From Terrisporobacter mayombei (GTDB taxonomy: Bacteria > Bacillota > Clostridia > Peptostreptococcales > Peptostreptococcaceae): 64,000 nucleotides of DNA. How positions within the stretch are numbered: position 1 is the first letter of the stretch; every line of letters starts with the position of its first letter. A program made the position numbers and the translations under genes. Under the pieces are notes generated by a model that was not told the origin of the DNA, ran no database searches, and was given only the letters and a program-made list of their open reading frames with translations. The DNA lies in assembly GCF_020748465.1 (NCBI RefSeq), contig NZ_JAHZMP010000002.1, positions 124,001-188,000 on the forward strand, written 5' to 3'. Shown here in pieces: positions 17,894 through 27,526 of this stretch.

Positions 17894-19438
17894 ATGGAAA
17901 AATTTTTAGTTATATCAGAAGTTTCTAAGAAGCAAAACTATATTTTTAAAACGAATAAACTAAAAGAAAATATAGGTGCTTCTAATATAATCGAATATGT
18001 AACAGAAAATGTACCTAGATATATAGGTAAAAAATATAGTTTAAAATTAGGGGATGTAAGTGTTGGAGGTGGAAATAGTATATTTTTACTTCAAACAGAG
18101 GAAGATGCAATTAAGTTCATTAAAGAAGTAACTAAGGAAGTTTTATGTAAGTTTGCTGGAGTAGAGTTCTTTATGACATATGAAAAATATGATGAAGAAA
18201 ATGATTTAATAATTGATGTAATAGATCTATTGTACAAGAAATTAAACGATAAAAAATCAGAAAGAAAATCTGTATTTAAAAGAAAATCTTATGGGATAGA
18301 AGAACGATGTGTTACTACAGAACAAGCAGCTTGTAAAAGAGAAGAAGGAACACCATTATCCAGAGAAACGTTGATAAAAAGAAAGTGGTCAGAAAAAGAA
18401 TTTTTAAAAAATTTAAAATCAGAAAAAATGCCTTATTCAATAGAAACCCTTATGAATAAATATTTAAAACAAGGATATTCCTTTACTAATGAAACTGAGA
18501 AATTAGGCATACGAAAAGGTGAAAATAGATATATAGGCATAGTTACTTTAGATGGAAATAAAATGGGTCAAAAAATACAAAAAATGAGAAATAGAACTAT
18601 GGAACAATATAAACATAGTAATATAAAGGATGCTAATAAAGAATATATTAATAAATCAAATGAGTTTAGTACAAATATAAAAAAATATTACTTTGAATCT
18701 TTTGAATATATGATAGATAAGGTAGTAAAAAACTATGACAAGTTAAAGGATAAGCTAAATTTACTAAAAGATGAAGATGGAAATATGATCTTACCAATAA
18801 GACCTATAATTTTAGCAGGTGATGACGTTTGTTTCATATGTAATGCACAAATAGCAATGGAATGTGTGAATGCATTTGTTACTAATCTTAACAAATATAA
18901 AATTGAAGGTGAAACTTTAAATGCATGTGCTGGAATTAGTATAATGAAATCAAATTATCCATTTGATAGAGGTTGCGAAATAGCGGAAGTTTTATGCAAA
19001 AACTGCAAAAGTAAAATAGTTGACACAGAGGATGCATCACTAGTTGATTATCATATATGTGAAGGTGAGATAGCAACAAGTGTATCAGAAATAAGAACTA
19101 GAACACATATTGGTAAATCTATAAATTTAAATATTAAACCATTATATATAAATAGTAAAGTTTTCAATAGTTATGAAAACTTCAAAGAAGAATACAGAAA
19201 AATTGAAATAATATCATCAGAAAGTAAAGGTAAAATAAGAAAGCTTAGAGACATATTCCCAAAAGGAAAAGATGATACAAAAATATTTATGAATAAATAT
19301 AAAATAAGTAATAATTTTAATGGTAAATTTGGAAATATCCAATCAGACTTTGGATTTACAAGAATAGACGATAAAGACACATGTTTATATTTTGATTTAA
19401 TAGAATTTCAAGATATGCTTATTACTTTAGAAGATTAG
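17894..19438 (+). CDS. cas10: compact Cas10, type III-D-like, without HD domain
   Basis: 514 residues, shorter than most Cas10/Cmr2/Csm1 proteins, with no N-terminal HD nuclease motif. The Palm region shows GIVTLDGNKMGQKI (Asp220-Gly225), matching the D-G-(D/N)-x-M-G motif. The cyclase motif is AGDD at 308-311 in place of GGDD, keeping both aspartates. So single-stranded DNase activity is unlikely, while cyclic oligoadenylate synthesis is plausible. Two CARF-HEPN proteins and Csx20 nearby support cOA signalling. It is the first gene of an operon of eight, with GGGGGAG before the ATG. Confidence 0.9.
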   Translation: MEKFLVISEVSKKQNYIFKTNKLKENIGASNIIEYVTENVPRYIGKKYSLKLGDVSVGGGNSIFLLQTEEDAIKFIKEVTKEVLCKFAGVEFFMTYEKYDEENDLIIDVIDLLYKKLNDKKSERKSVFKRKSYGIEERCVTTEQAACKREEGTPLSRETLIKRKWSEKEFLKNLKSEKMPYSIETLMNKYLKQGYSFTNETEKLGIRKGENRYIGIVTLDGNKMGQKIQKMRNRTMEQYKHSNIKDANKEYINKSNEFSTNIKKYYFESFEYMIDKVVKNYDKLKDKLNLLKDEDGNMILPIRPIILAGDDVCFICNAQIAMECVNAFVTNLNKYKIEGETLNACAGISIMKSNYPFDRGCEIAEVLCKNCKSKIVDTEDASLVDYHICEGEIATSVSEIRTRTHIGKSINLNIKPLYINSKVFNSYENFKEEYRKIEIISSESKGKIRKLRDIFPKGKDDTKIFMNKYKISNNFNGKFGNIQSDFGFTRIDDKDTCLYFDLIEFQDMLITLED

Positions 19439-19448
19439 AGGGGGAAGT

Positions 19449-20141
19449 ATGGAAAAATATACATTAAAAATAGAACTTCTATCAGATACTATTTTTTCTG
19501 GAGGAGAGTCAATAATATCAGTGTCTGATATTGATGTACTTTATGATGATTATAAAATGCCTTTTTATAAAGGAAAGTCTATTAAAGGTAATATAAGAGA
19601 AGTTATGGATATAATTTTGGAAAATCAAAAGTTATATGATGAAGAAAAATCAAAATTTAATGAAGAAATAGCTATAAAGTTGTTTGGAAAAATATTTAAT
19701 AATAAAGGTAAAGAATCATATAGAGATGATCAAAGTCAGGGATGCTTAAAGTTTGAAAATGCGTCTATAAATAAAGATACAAAAGAAGTTTTAAAATATT
19801 TAGTGGACTTGGGAAGTATAAAAAAAGATGAAATAATAGATGCTTTGACAGATATAAGATATTCAACAAAAATTGATAAGGATAGTGGAACTTCAGCTGA
19901 TGGATCACTAAGAAGTATGAGAGTTTTAAATAAAGATATATGCTTTTATTCTGAAATATATAGCGAAGAAGAACTTAGTGAAAATGAGTTAGGTTTGTTA
20001 CTTTGTGGAGTTAACGGACTTAGACACTTAGGAACACTAAGAAGTAGGGGTAAGGGAGAAGTAAAATGTACCTTATTAATAAATAATAAAGAATTAAGTA
20101 AGGAAGCGTTAAATAAAATTGTTGAAAAGGTGATAGGATAA
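19449..20141 (+). CDS. Cas7-like RAMP backbone subunit (Csm3-type)
   Basis: 230 residues with one RAMP fold. Signs are FYKGKSIKGNIREV (the P-G-S-S-x-K-G-x-x-R loop) and the glycine-rich LGTLRSRGKGEVKC near the C-terminus. Asp27 and Asp29 precede the KGKSIKG loop, where Csm3/Cmr4 proteins place the target-RNA-cleaving aspartate. It should form part of the crRNA-binding backbone. Start follows GAGGGGGAAG. The stop overlaps the next start by one base, implying translational coupling. Confidence 0.85.
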   Translation: MEKYTLKIELLSDTIFSGGESIISVSDIDVLYDDYKMPFYKGKSIKGNIREVMDIILENQKLYDEEKSKFNEEIAIKLFGKIFNNKGKESYRDDQSQGCLKFENASINKDTKEVLKYLVDLGSIKKDEIIDALTDIRYSTKIDKDSGTSADGSLRSMRVLNKDICFYSEIYSEEELSENELGLLLCGVNGLRHLGTLRSRGKGEVKCTLLINNKELSKEALNKIVEKVIG

Positions 20142-21724
20142 TGAGCAAATTTATTCTGATTAATATTGATATTAGGGGGCCTATCAAAACAGAGCTATCA
20201 TATATAACTGGTAGCGCCATAAGAGGGGCTTATATAAATAAATACATAAACAAAAATAAAATAAAAGAAGATATATCTTTAAATAAAGAATACAGAGAAA
20301 AACTTTTAAGTAATAATATAAAATTCTATGATGCGTATCCAAGAATAGGAGATAATTATTCTATTTCTACTCCTCTTTGTTTCTATGCTTCGAAAGATAA
20401 GATAAAAGAGTTTTCAAGAGATAATAATACTATAGGAATTAAGAATGAATTAAATGAAAATATAGAAGAAGGATTCCAAAGGGTAAACAAATCAGATTTT
20501 TCTATACTAAAAAATAATTTGATAAACTTGGTATCTATAAAAAGAGTTGAAAATTTACATAACAGTAAGCAAATTAATGAAGAAAACTTATTTAGATATG
20601 AAGCTATTGATAAAAATCAACAATATTATACAATTGTTCAATGTGAGGACTATTTAGTTAATGAAGTTAAAGATACTTTTGATAAAGAAATAGTCTATAT
20701 TGGTGGTTCTAAGTCTAGTGGATATGGAATGTGTGAACTTAATATAGAAGGAATTTATAATATAAATGATATAAAAAATAGATTGAATATTGGTATAGAT
20801 AAAGAGCAAGAATATTTGACTATATACTTTGCTTCAAATACTGTATTAAGAGATGATTTTGGAAATGTAATTTCATATATACCAGAAAAAGAGTTGGAAG
20901 AAAAATTAGGTATCAATAATGTTAAAATAATTAAATCAACAATATTAAGCACAGATATAAAAGGATATAATGCTATGTGGAAATCCTTTATACCTAGTGT
21001 TACAGCAATAAAAAGTGGAAGTATAATTTCATATTCATATGAAGGAAAACTTGATTATAATAAGGTTAGAGATTTTGAGATAAATGGAGTTGGAAGTAAA
21101 AAGCAAGAAGGATACGGTCGCATATATATTAACCCAAGCTTTAATGTCACAGAATGCAGAAATTATCAAGAGGATACAAAACTAGAAAAGATTAATATTA
21201 AACTAGATAAGAAAGCAAATGATACACTTACTACAATATTAAATAATATTAACAAATCAAGAGAAGATGAATATTTAACTAAAATACAAGTAGAAGCTTT
21301 GGATAGTAAAACTGATAGTAGAGGGATTAAAAAAGTACAATTAGAAGAATTTCCAAACGCACAAGCAGGAAAGTTGATAAATATAATAGATCAAGCTATA
21401 GACAAAATAGATTCTTTGGGAGAAGTAGAATCAAAAAATCACATGAAAAACTTTAAACATGAACTAAAAACTAAAACTAGAAATTTATATATGAACACTT
21501 CAAAAGCTAAATTATTTGGTGAATGTTTATTTGATTATTTAGATGAATTAATATCTGATAAAAGCATAGAAGATTTAACAGGAAGTAGATTTAAATTAGA
21601 GTATGCAACTTACGAAAATATAAAACTTAATAAAAGTGGTGACTATAAGTTAAAACTATTATTAACAAAAAAATTACTAACATTTAATCTTAGAGAAAAT
21701 GGAGGGGAAAAAAATGAAGGGTAG
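20141..21724 (+). CDS. csx10: Csx10, type III-D RAMP protein (Cas5-like)
   Basis: 527 residues. The opening ILINIDIRGPIKTELSYITGSAIRGAYINKY fits Csx10, where the Y-I-x-G-S-A-x-R-G loop follows soon after the first strand. Two glycine-rich loops are visible: GGSKSSGYGMCELN near residue 190 and GVGSKKQEGYGRIYI near residue 320. The C-terminal ~200 residues are helical. Csx10 is the hallmark subunit of subtype III-D and probably caps the crRNA 5' handle as Cas5 does. It overlaps the upstream gene by 1 nt and the downstream gene by 11 nt. Confidence 0.8.
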   Translation: MSKFILINIDIRGPIKTELSYITGSAIRGAYINKYINKNKIKEDISLNKEYREKLLSNNIKFYDAYPRIGDNYSISTPLCFYASKDKIKEFSRDNNTIGIKNELNENIEEGFQRVNKSDFSILKNNLINLVSIKRVENLHNSKQINEENLFRYEAIDKNQQYYTIVQCEDYLVNEVKDTFDKEIVYIGGSKSSGYGMCELNIEGIYNINDIKNRLNIGIDKEQEYLTIYFASNTVLRDDFGNVISYIPEKELEEKLGINNVKIIKSTILSTDIKGYNAMWKSFIPSVTAIKSGSIISYSYEGKLDYNKVRDFEINGVGSKKQEGYGRIYINPSFNVTECRNYQEDTKLEKINIKLDKKANDTLTTILNNINKSREDEYLTKIQVEALDSKTDSRGIKKVQLEEFPNAQAGKLINIIDQAIDKIDSLGEVESKNHMKNFKHELKTKTRNLYMNTSKAKLFGECLFDYLDELISDKSIEDLTGSRFKLEYATYENIKLNKSGDYKLKLLLTKKLLTFNLRENGGEKNEG

Positions 21725-23003
21725 TAGATTTATTAATGAATATAAAATAAGCCTTAAAAATAAGACTCCTCTAAAAATAGGAAATGGCAAGGAAGAAAGT
21801 GACATACTAATAGATAAAAACAGTCAAAAACCATTAATTATGGGAAGTTCTTTTGCAGGTGCATTTAAAAGTTACTTATTAGGTATGAGTGAAGAAAAAA
21901 ATGTAAATTTAGTATTTGGAAGTGAAAGTAAGGATAATACAGATAGCAAAATTTATATATCGGATAGTTATGGAAATAAATTGAATTTAGGAAGTAGACC
22001 AGGTATAAGAAGAGACTATAAGTATGGCACAAGTATAGAAGGTGGCAAATATGACACTACTTTCATAGAAATGGATACAAACTTTGAAGTTAAAATAAAG
22101 TGTTTTGCTGAAAATAAAAAAGAAAATGAAATAGAAGAAAACTTAATTAATAAAATAATAGTAGGCATAAGAGAAGGAAAAGTAAGACTTGGTGCTAACA
22201 AAATGAATGGATTTGGTAGTTTTGAAATTAATAATGTAGAAGTTGCCAAATTTGACTTAGGAAATAAAGCTAATGCAAGAGATTACATATTAAATAATAA
22301 GAAATATAAAACTATGGATTATACTAAATTAGAAAATGATTCAAATAAAGGATACATAAGCTTTAAGTTTTATGGAGAAATAGTAGACTCCTTAATAGTA
22401 AAAGAAAATCTTATAGTAGACTATGAGAATATGAAAAATAGTTTTGAACAAGATATCATACCAGGTTCTACAATAAAAGGTATGCTTAGACAATATAACA
22501 CTATAATTCTAAATACTCTAAATAAAGAATTGTTTATAATTGATAAAATATATGGATCTTCACCTGATATGAGAACAAATCATACTATAGGTAGATTATT
22601 GGTACATGATGTAATAATAGAAAATCCTAAATATTGTACATATAACAGAATAAAAGTTGATAGATTTACAGGTGGAGTAACTACAGGTGGCAAGTTCAAC
22701 GAAAAAAGAGTTAAGGGAAGCTTAGGAATAAATATTTCGTTGAAAAGATTTGAAAATGAGGATGAAAATAAAATAGCTATAGGAATGGTACTTATGACAC
22801 TAAGGGATTTAGGTTTATCAAAAATCACAATAGGTAGTTCATCTTCTGTGGGAAGTGGAAGAATTAAGGGAGAACATATAGAAATAATTGATAAAAATAA
22901 AGTTATAAAAGTTAAATTTGAAAATGGTATGATGAAAGTAAATGATAATAAATATATAAGTGATGTAATAAGCCAAATTGAAAAAATCAAGGAGGTTATG
23001 TAA
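21714..23003 (+). CDS. double RAMP protein (fused Cas7-Cas7)
   Basis: 429 residues from the ATG at 21714, with GGAGGGG at 21701-21707; the frame is open from 21699. Two RAMP units follow each other. Unit 1 has PLIMGSSFAGAFKSYL near residue 45 and GANKMNGFGSFEI near 170. Unit 2 has IIPGSTIKGMLRQY (Pro250-Gly251-Ser252) and IGSSSSVGSGRIKGE near 385. Asp30 sits ahead of the first loop, where the slicer residue would be. This parallels the Cas7-2x subunit of some III-D complexes, so one polypeptide fills two backbone places. Confidence 0.82.
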   Translation: MKGSRFINEYKISLKNKTPLKIGNGKEESDILIDKNSQKPLIMGSSFAGAFKSYLLGMSEEKNVNLVFGSESKDNTDSKIYISDSYGNKLNLGSRPGIRRDYKYGTSIEGGKYDTTFIEMDTNFEVKIKCFAENKKENEIEENLINKIIVGIREGKVRLGANKMNGFGSFEINNVEVAKFDLGNKANARDYILNNKKYKTMDYTKLENDSNKGYISFKFYGEIVDSLIVKENLIVDYENMKNSFEQDIIPGSTIKGMLRQYNTIILNTLNKELFIIDKIYGSSPDMRTNHTIGRLLVHDVIIENPKYCTYNRIKVDRFTGGVTTGGKFNEKRVKGSLGINISLKRFENEDENKIAIGMVLMTLRDLGLSKITIGSSSSVGSGRIKGEHIEIIDKNKVIKVKFENGMMKVNDNKYISDVISQIEKIKEVM

Positions 23004-23395
23004 TGAATCAATATAGATACAAGAACTTATATGAAATAGATAAAAATGATTTATTAAAAGAAGGATATAAATATGCACTGTTATATTACTTAAATGATTT
23101 ATATTTTGGTGATATAGAAGATATGAATGAAATTAAGAAAGACATATTAGTAGAAGGATTCTTTTTCAATGAAAATAGAGAACTACATTTCTTTGAAGAT
23201 AACAACTTCCAAGGAATAATAACAGAACATAGTAATGAGGAAGACGGGTTTTATGAAGAATATCTTTTGAAGAAAAGGTTGGGAAATAAGCTTGAAAGAA
23301 ATAAGTATGACAAAATAAAGGTATTTAATTATATTTCCTATGAAGATGATGGACAAGCTTTTGTTAAATATACAGCTTTGAAGGGAGTTAAATAA
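23003..23395 (+). CDS. small type III-D protein, Csx19-like
   Basis: 130 residues. The middle VEGFFFNENRELHFFEDN and the late FNYISYEDDGQAFVKYTALKG resemble what I recall of the Csx19 family: an E-x-R-x-F-N-x-x-x-E-L-H segment and a D-E-D-G-Q-A segment near the C-terminus. Csx19 is a conserved but poorly understood partner in III-D loci. No separate small subunit (Cas11) is evident in this operon, so this protein is the only small candidate. It overlaps the upstream stop (TAATG) and has AAGGAGG before it. Confidence 0.6.
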   Translation: MNQYRYKNLYEIDKNDLLKEGYKYALLYYLNDLYFGDIEDMNEIKKDILVEGFFFNENRELHFFEDNNFQGIITEHSNEEDGFYEEYLLKKRLGNKLERNKYDKIKVFNYISYEDDGQAFVKYTALKGVK

Positions 23396-23396
23396 G

Positions 23397-25370
23397 ATGC
23401 AACCTACTAAAAATAAAAACCATGGAAACTTTAACGAAAGTGGTAAAAATAACAATTATAATAAAAATAGAAATAATAAATCAAATAGTAATAACAACCC
23501 TAATATAAGTGATAAACCAGCAACTGCGCCATTTAACTTTATTAGATTCCCAGAAGAAGTATATATAAGGTATAAAAGTTGTGAAGACTTACCAAAATAC
23601 GATAAATATAATAAATCTTTAAATACAGGATATCTAGATTATGAGTTTGTAAATGAAACACCTATTTTTGTTGGAGATGAAAAAAGTAAGGACAACAATA
23701 TAGTAGATTTTTTTAGAAATAGTGATAATAATATAAGTGTTCCAGGTAGTTCAATGAAAGGTGTTGTAAGATCGAATACTGAAATATTGAGTTTTTCATA
23801 TCCTGAATTTATAGAAGATAGACTATTTTTATACAGAAAATTTGCATCGGCAGATACTTCTAGTCAACAGTACAAGGATATTATAAAGGTTGAAAGAGGT
23901 AAAAGTATAGAGACAGTTGTAAAAGCTGGATATATTAAAAAAGTGGGAAATAAATACTTCTTATACGAGGCAAAAAAAATAAATAATAAAACCTTCTTTC
24001 CAATTGGTGAGCGTAAATTAAGACAAAATAATTTACCAGAAAATAAGGTTCAATATATGTATACAAAAGAGCTATTAAACTATAAAGGGAAAAGTGGAAA
24101 AGACTGGGATAGATTTGCGAGAAATAAATATAATCTTAACAGAAACTATAAACCTTATTCAACTAATATTACTTTTAATATAGATTCAGAGAATAATTTT
24201 AAAGAAGTATCAGTAAATAATAATTGTAGGTATAAGGGAATACTTTGCAACAACAATCATCTAGGTAGCAAAAATAAGCATTATATTATTAATGAAATAG
24301 ATGAAAATAGTAAACCTATAGAAATAGATTCGAGAGAAATTATAGCTTATAAGAATGACTGTGAAACTAATAAACAAAGAAAAAACTCAGAGTACTACTT
24401 ATTACCAGGAGAAAAACACAAAAACAATGTAGTAGAAAATCCTAAACCATTTTTCTATATTGTCAAAGATAATAAAGTAGCATATTTCGGAAGAAGTCCT
24501 TATCTTAGAATTTTCTATAATAACTCTGTTAGAGATTGTATAAATACAGAGTATACTCCTGGTATAGACTATGCAAATGCATTGTATGGATATACAGTTG
24601 ATAAAATTTTAAATTCACCTCTTAAGAATATAAAAAATAATTTTAAGGGTAGGGTTTCTTTTATGGATGCTGTTTGTAAAAATCCTAAAACTATAAAAGA
24701 AGTTAAATATTTTAATTTAGCATCGCCAAAGTCTTCTTGTTACAACTTATATTTAGATCAATATAAAGTGGTGAAGAAAAAGGAAATAAATACTTATAGC
24801 TCTAATCCAAAACCAGTAGCAAGAGGATATAAATTTTATTGGCATCACAAAGAAAATGTGGATATAAACAAAATATCTTTAGATACTTCAAGCGATATTA
24901 CATCAAATTTAAGAAATGTAGTAAAAGAAGGAAATAAATTTATAGGAAAAATATATTTCCAAAATCTTACGAATGATGAATTGGGATTATTACTTATTTC
25001 AATAAAGTATAACGAAAATTGCAGAGAAAATATAGGCATGGCTAAAGCATTTGGCTTAGGTAGAGTTAATTTTAATAAGATAGACTTGTATCTAGAAAAC
25101 ATAGAAAATAAGTTTTTATCTTTTGATAATAACTATAAAAAAATAGAAGATATTAAATACTATAAATATAAATATATGGATTTTATCGAAGAATATCACA
25201 CCAAGAGAATATATAATAAATTATTTGAAGAAATAGATGAAATAAATGACTACTTAGATTCAAAGGAAGTATTAATTTCCAATGAGTACACAAAATATAT
25301 GACATTGCCTGAATTTACAAAAGAGTATCGATTATTACCTGAAGTCTATGAAGTAGTAGAGGAAAAATAA
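23397..25370 (+). CDS. large RAMP protein with insertion (TIGR03986-like)
   Basis: 657 residues. The first ~45 are Asn/Lys-rich and probably disordered. A RAMP loop follows, NISVPGSSMKGVVRSNTEIL near residue 115, with a long central insertion. The glycine-rich strand NIGMAKAFGLGRVNFN lies near residue 550. This fits the TIGR03986 family of type III RAMPs and matches the place of the insertion-bearing Cas7 in III-D complexes. It likely caps the backbone at the crRNA 3' side. It overlaps csx20 by one base. Confidence 0.75.
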   Translation: MQPTKNKNHGNFNESGKNNNYNKNRNNKSNSNNNPNISDKPATAPFNFIRFPEEVYIRYKSCEDLPKYDKYNKSLNTGYLDYEFVNETPIFVGDEKSKDNNIVDFFRNSDNNISVPGSSMKGVVRSNTEILSFSYPEFIEDRLFLYRKFASADTSSQQYKDIIKVERGKSIETVVKAGYIKKVGNKYFLYEAKKINNKTFFPIGERKLRQNNLPENKVQYMYTKELLNYKGKSGKDWDRFARNKYNLNRNYKPYSTNITFNIDSENNFKEVSVNNNCRYKGILCNNNHLGSKNKHYIINEIDENSKPIEIDSREIIAYKNDCETNKQRKNSEYYLLPGEKHKNNVVENPKPFFYIVKDNKVAYFGRSPYLRIFYNNSVRDCINTEYTPGIDYANALYGYTVDKILNSPLKNIKNNFKGRVSFMDAVCKNPKTIKEVKYFNLASPKSSCYNLYLDQYKVVKKKEINTYSSNPKPVARGYKFYWHHKENVDINKISLDTSSDITSNLRNVVKEGNKFIGKIYFQNLTNDELGLLLISIKYNENCRENIGMAKAFGLGRVNFNKIDLYLENIENKFLSFDNNYKKIEDIKYYKYKYMDFIEEYHTKRIYNKLFEEIDEINDYLDSKEVLISNEYTKYMTLPEFTKEYRLLPEVYEVVEEK

Positions 25371-25765
25371 TGAAAAAGCTAATCGTACTTATGTCACATG
25401 ATATAACAGATTTTCAAATAGAAGATGCTTATAAAACATTCAATATAAATAGAATAGTAGAAGCTGATACAAATATTAAAGAAATATGGGCAAATATTAA
25501 TCCAAAATCAAGTTTAGATTTAACTAAACTTGATTTAGTGATTAATTGGATAGAAAAAGTGTCCAATAAAAATGACTTTATACTCGTTCAAGGCGAATTT
25601 GGTGCAACATTTTATATTGTTGATTATTGTTTTAAAAAAGATTTAATTCCTGTATACTCAACAAGTAAAAGACAAGTATTAGAGCATAAGGATGGAGAAA
25701 AAATTATTACAAATAGAATATTCTCTCATCAAGGTTTTAGAAAATATGAAATATATGTTAAATAA
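25370..25765 (+). CDS. csx20: Csx20, CARF-type ancillary protein, candidate ring nuclease
   Basis: 131 residues. Family-like features are VLMSHDITDFQIEDAYKTF, IKEIWANINPKSSLD, the FILVQGEFGATFYIVDYC core and the end RIFSHQGFRKYEIYV. Csx20 is a small stand-alone CARF-fold protein of type III loci, proposed to degrade cyclic oligoadenylate and so switch off effectors such as the CARF-HEPN protein encoded just after it. Its activity has not been shown for this sequence. It is coupled to the upstream gene through TAATG. Confidence 0.75.
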   Translation: MKKLIVLMSHDITDFQIEDAYKTFNINRIVEADTNIKEIWANINPKSSLDLTKLDLVINWIEKVSNKNDFILVQGEFGATFYIVDYCFKKDLIPVYSTSKRQVLEHKDGEKIITNRIFSHQGFRKYEIYVK

Positions 25766-25779
25766 TGGGGGAAAGGTAA

Positions 25780-27159
25780 ATGTCAAAGAAGTTATTTAGT
25801 TTTTTAGGTGGAGGATATTACAAAAAATGTGTTTATAAATGTGCGGATATACCTAAAGATAATATAAGAGCATGTAATACATATTTTATTCAAGAAGCTT
25901 TAACAGAAATGTTCTGCAGAAATTGGACAGAAGAAGATGAAGTAGTAATATTTTTGACTGATTGGGCAAAAAAAGAAAATTGGCTAGAAAACAAGTCAAA
26001 TAAAATACCAAATACAAATACTTATGAACATAGAAAAGGACTAAAACATGATTTATTAAGACATAATCATAAATTTGGTATGAAAGAAGTGGATATAAAA
26101 GATGGAAATAGTATGAGTGAAATATGGGAAAACTTCGATACTATTATTAATCAAATAAAAGACGGAGATGAAATAATATTTGATATTACACATGCTTTTA
26201 GATATATACCAATTTTAGCTCTTACCATACTTAATTATGCAAAATCTTTAAAAAATATAAAAGTAAGAGGAATTTATTATGGAAACTATGAGTATCGTAA
26301 TGAAGGATATAATAATCCTGAATTTGCTAATAATGAAAAACCAATAATGAATCTTATACAATTTGATGAAATACTAGAATGGTCTCAAGCAGTTGATAGT
26401 TTTGTCAAGTATGGCAATAGTGATCATATAAAGCAATTTGCCAATGAAGTTCTAAACAATGGCAACAATAAAGAGTACTATAAAGAGGATAGAGACCTAA
26501 TAAAAAATCTTGTAAATAGTTTAAATGACTTTACTAATACTATATCTACATGCAGAGGACGTAATGTTAATTCAAGTACTCAAAAAAATTCCATAAGTGT
26601 AGCATATGGGAAGTTAAATGATAATTTAAATAAATATATGATAAGTGACAAAACTACAATGAAGCCACTAGAACATATTATAGGGAATATTAAAGATGTA
26701 ATTAAAGATTTTGAACCAGTTGAAGATAGAGAAGATATTATTAATACTGGATTGGCAATTGTTAAGTGGAGCCTTGATAACAACCTTATACAACAGGCCT
26801 ATACAGCTCTTTTGGAAACAATGATAAGCTATATGTGTATTCTAGAAGATTATGATTACAATAATAGAGAAGATAGAGCATATGTAAAGAAAATATATAA
26901 CAAAATATATAATGAAAATAAAAATTTATCTAGTAAATATATAAATGGAAATTTACGAAAAGAGCTTGCTAAACTAGTATATAAACTTGGTATTATGAGA
27001 AATGATATTAATCATTTTGGGTATTCATTTTATGAAAGTAATTCAGATACAGCATCTAGAGATTATACCCAATTAAAGCAGTATGTTGAAAATAGTTATT
27101 ATTCTTTTAAAGAATGGATTATAAAAGAAGAAAGATTATCAAAAAGTTACACTATATAA
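25780..27159 (+). CDS. CARF-HEPN ancillary RNase, Csx2/TM1812 family, paralog 2
   Basis: 459 residues. The CARF domain has FSFLGGGYYKKC at the start and FDITHAFRYIPILAL as its signature. The HEPN domain has RNDINHFGY (Arg407, His412), identical over nine residues to the divergent paralog at 16254. The central halves also align (SQAVDSFVKYGNS with TNAINSFMNTGNS; STCRGR with NTCRGM; QQAYTALLE with QQGYTALDE). Last gene of the III-D operon, 14 nt after csx20, and followed by a strong terminator. Confidence 0.88.
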   Translation: MSKKLFSFLGGGYYKKCVYKCADIPKDNIRACNTYFIQEALTEMFCRNWTEEDEVVIFLTDWAKKENWLENKSNKIPNTNTYEHRKGLKHDLLRHNHKFGMKEVDIKDGNSMSEIWENFDTIINQIKDGDEIIFDITHAFRYIPILALTILNYAKSLKNIKVRGIYYGNYEYRNEGYNNPEFANNEKPIMNLIQFDEILEWSQAVDSFVKYGNSDHIKQFANEVLNNGNNKEYYKEDRDLIKNLVNSLNDFTNTISTCRGRNVNSSTQKNSISVAYGKLNDNLNKYMISDKTTMKPLEHIIGNIKDVIKDFEPVEDREDIINTGLAIVKWSLDNNLIQQAYTALLETMISYMCILEDYDYNNREDRAYVKKIYNKIYNENKNLSSKYINGNLRKELAKLVYKLGIMRNDINHFGYSFYESNSDTASRDYTQLKQYVENSYYSFKEWIIKEERLSKSYTI

Positions 27160-27162
27160 ATT

Positions 27163-27212
27163 AAAAACCTTCAAGAAAATTACATAGTTAATAATTTTCT
27201 TGAAGGTTTTCA
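27163..27212 (+). terminator. terminator of the type III-D operon
   Basis: An 18-19-bp inverted repeat (AAAACCTTCAAGAAAATTA with its complement) ending in TTTT. It isolates the operon from the leader of array 2. Confidence 0.85.
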
Positions 27213-27335
27213 TAATATCTGTTAGTAATAGTGATATAAAAATATAATTTTATATTTTGTAAAAATGAAAATATTGAAAAATCATATAGATAAATGATAT
27301 TATTAATAAGTGATAATTGTATTACTTATATATTT

Positions 27336-27526
27336 AGGTTTTGTTACTACAAAATTATTTTGAAATTTAATATTATAATAATACAACTATTGCGAATACT
27401 ATACTTGAGGGTATTGTTAATACACGAAAAATTACGTTTTTAGAAGGATTTTAGTGTTGGATTTCTAAAGTGAAAAAATAATTGGTAGCTGAAATTAAGC
27501 AATTTCAATGGCTAAAGGTTGGACGA
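27336..27526 (+). promoter_or_regulatory. leader of CRISPR array 2
   Basis: AT-rich leader. The 27339 block is shared with leader 1. The last 26 nt (from 27501, AATTTCAATGGCTAAAGG, then TTGGACGA) align with the leader end of array 3. A hairpin TGAAATT-AAGC-AATTTCA at about 27490-27507 lies 20 nt before the first repeat. Confidence 0.7.
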
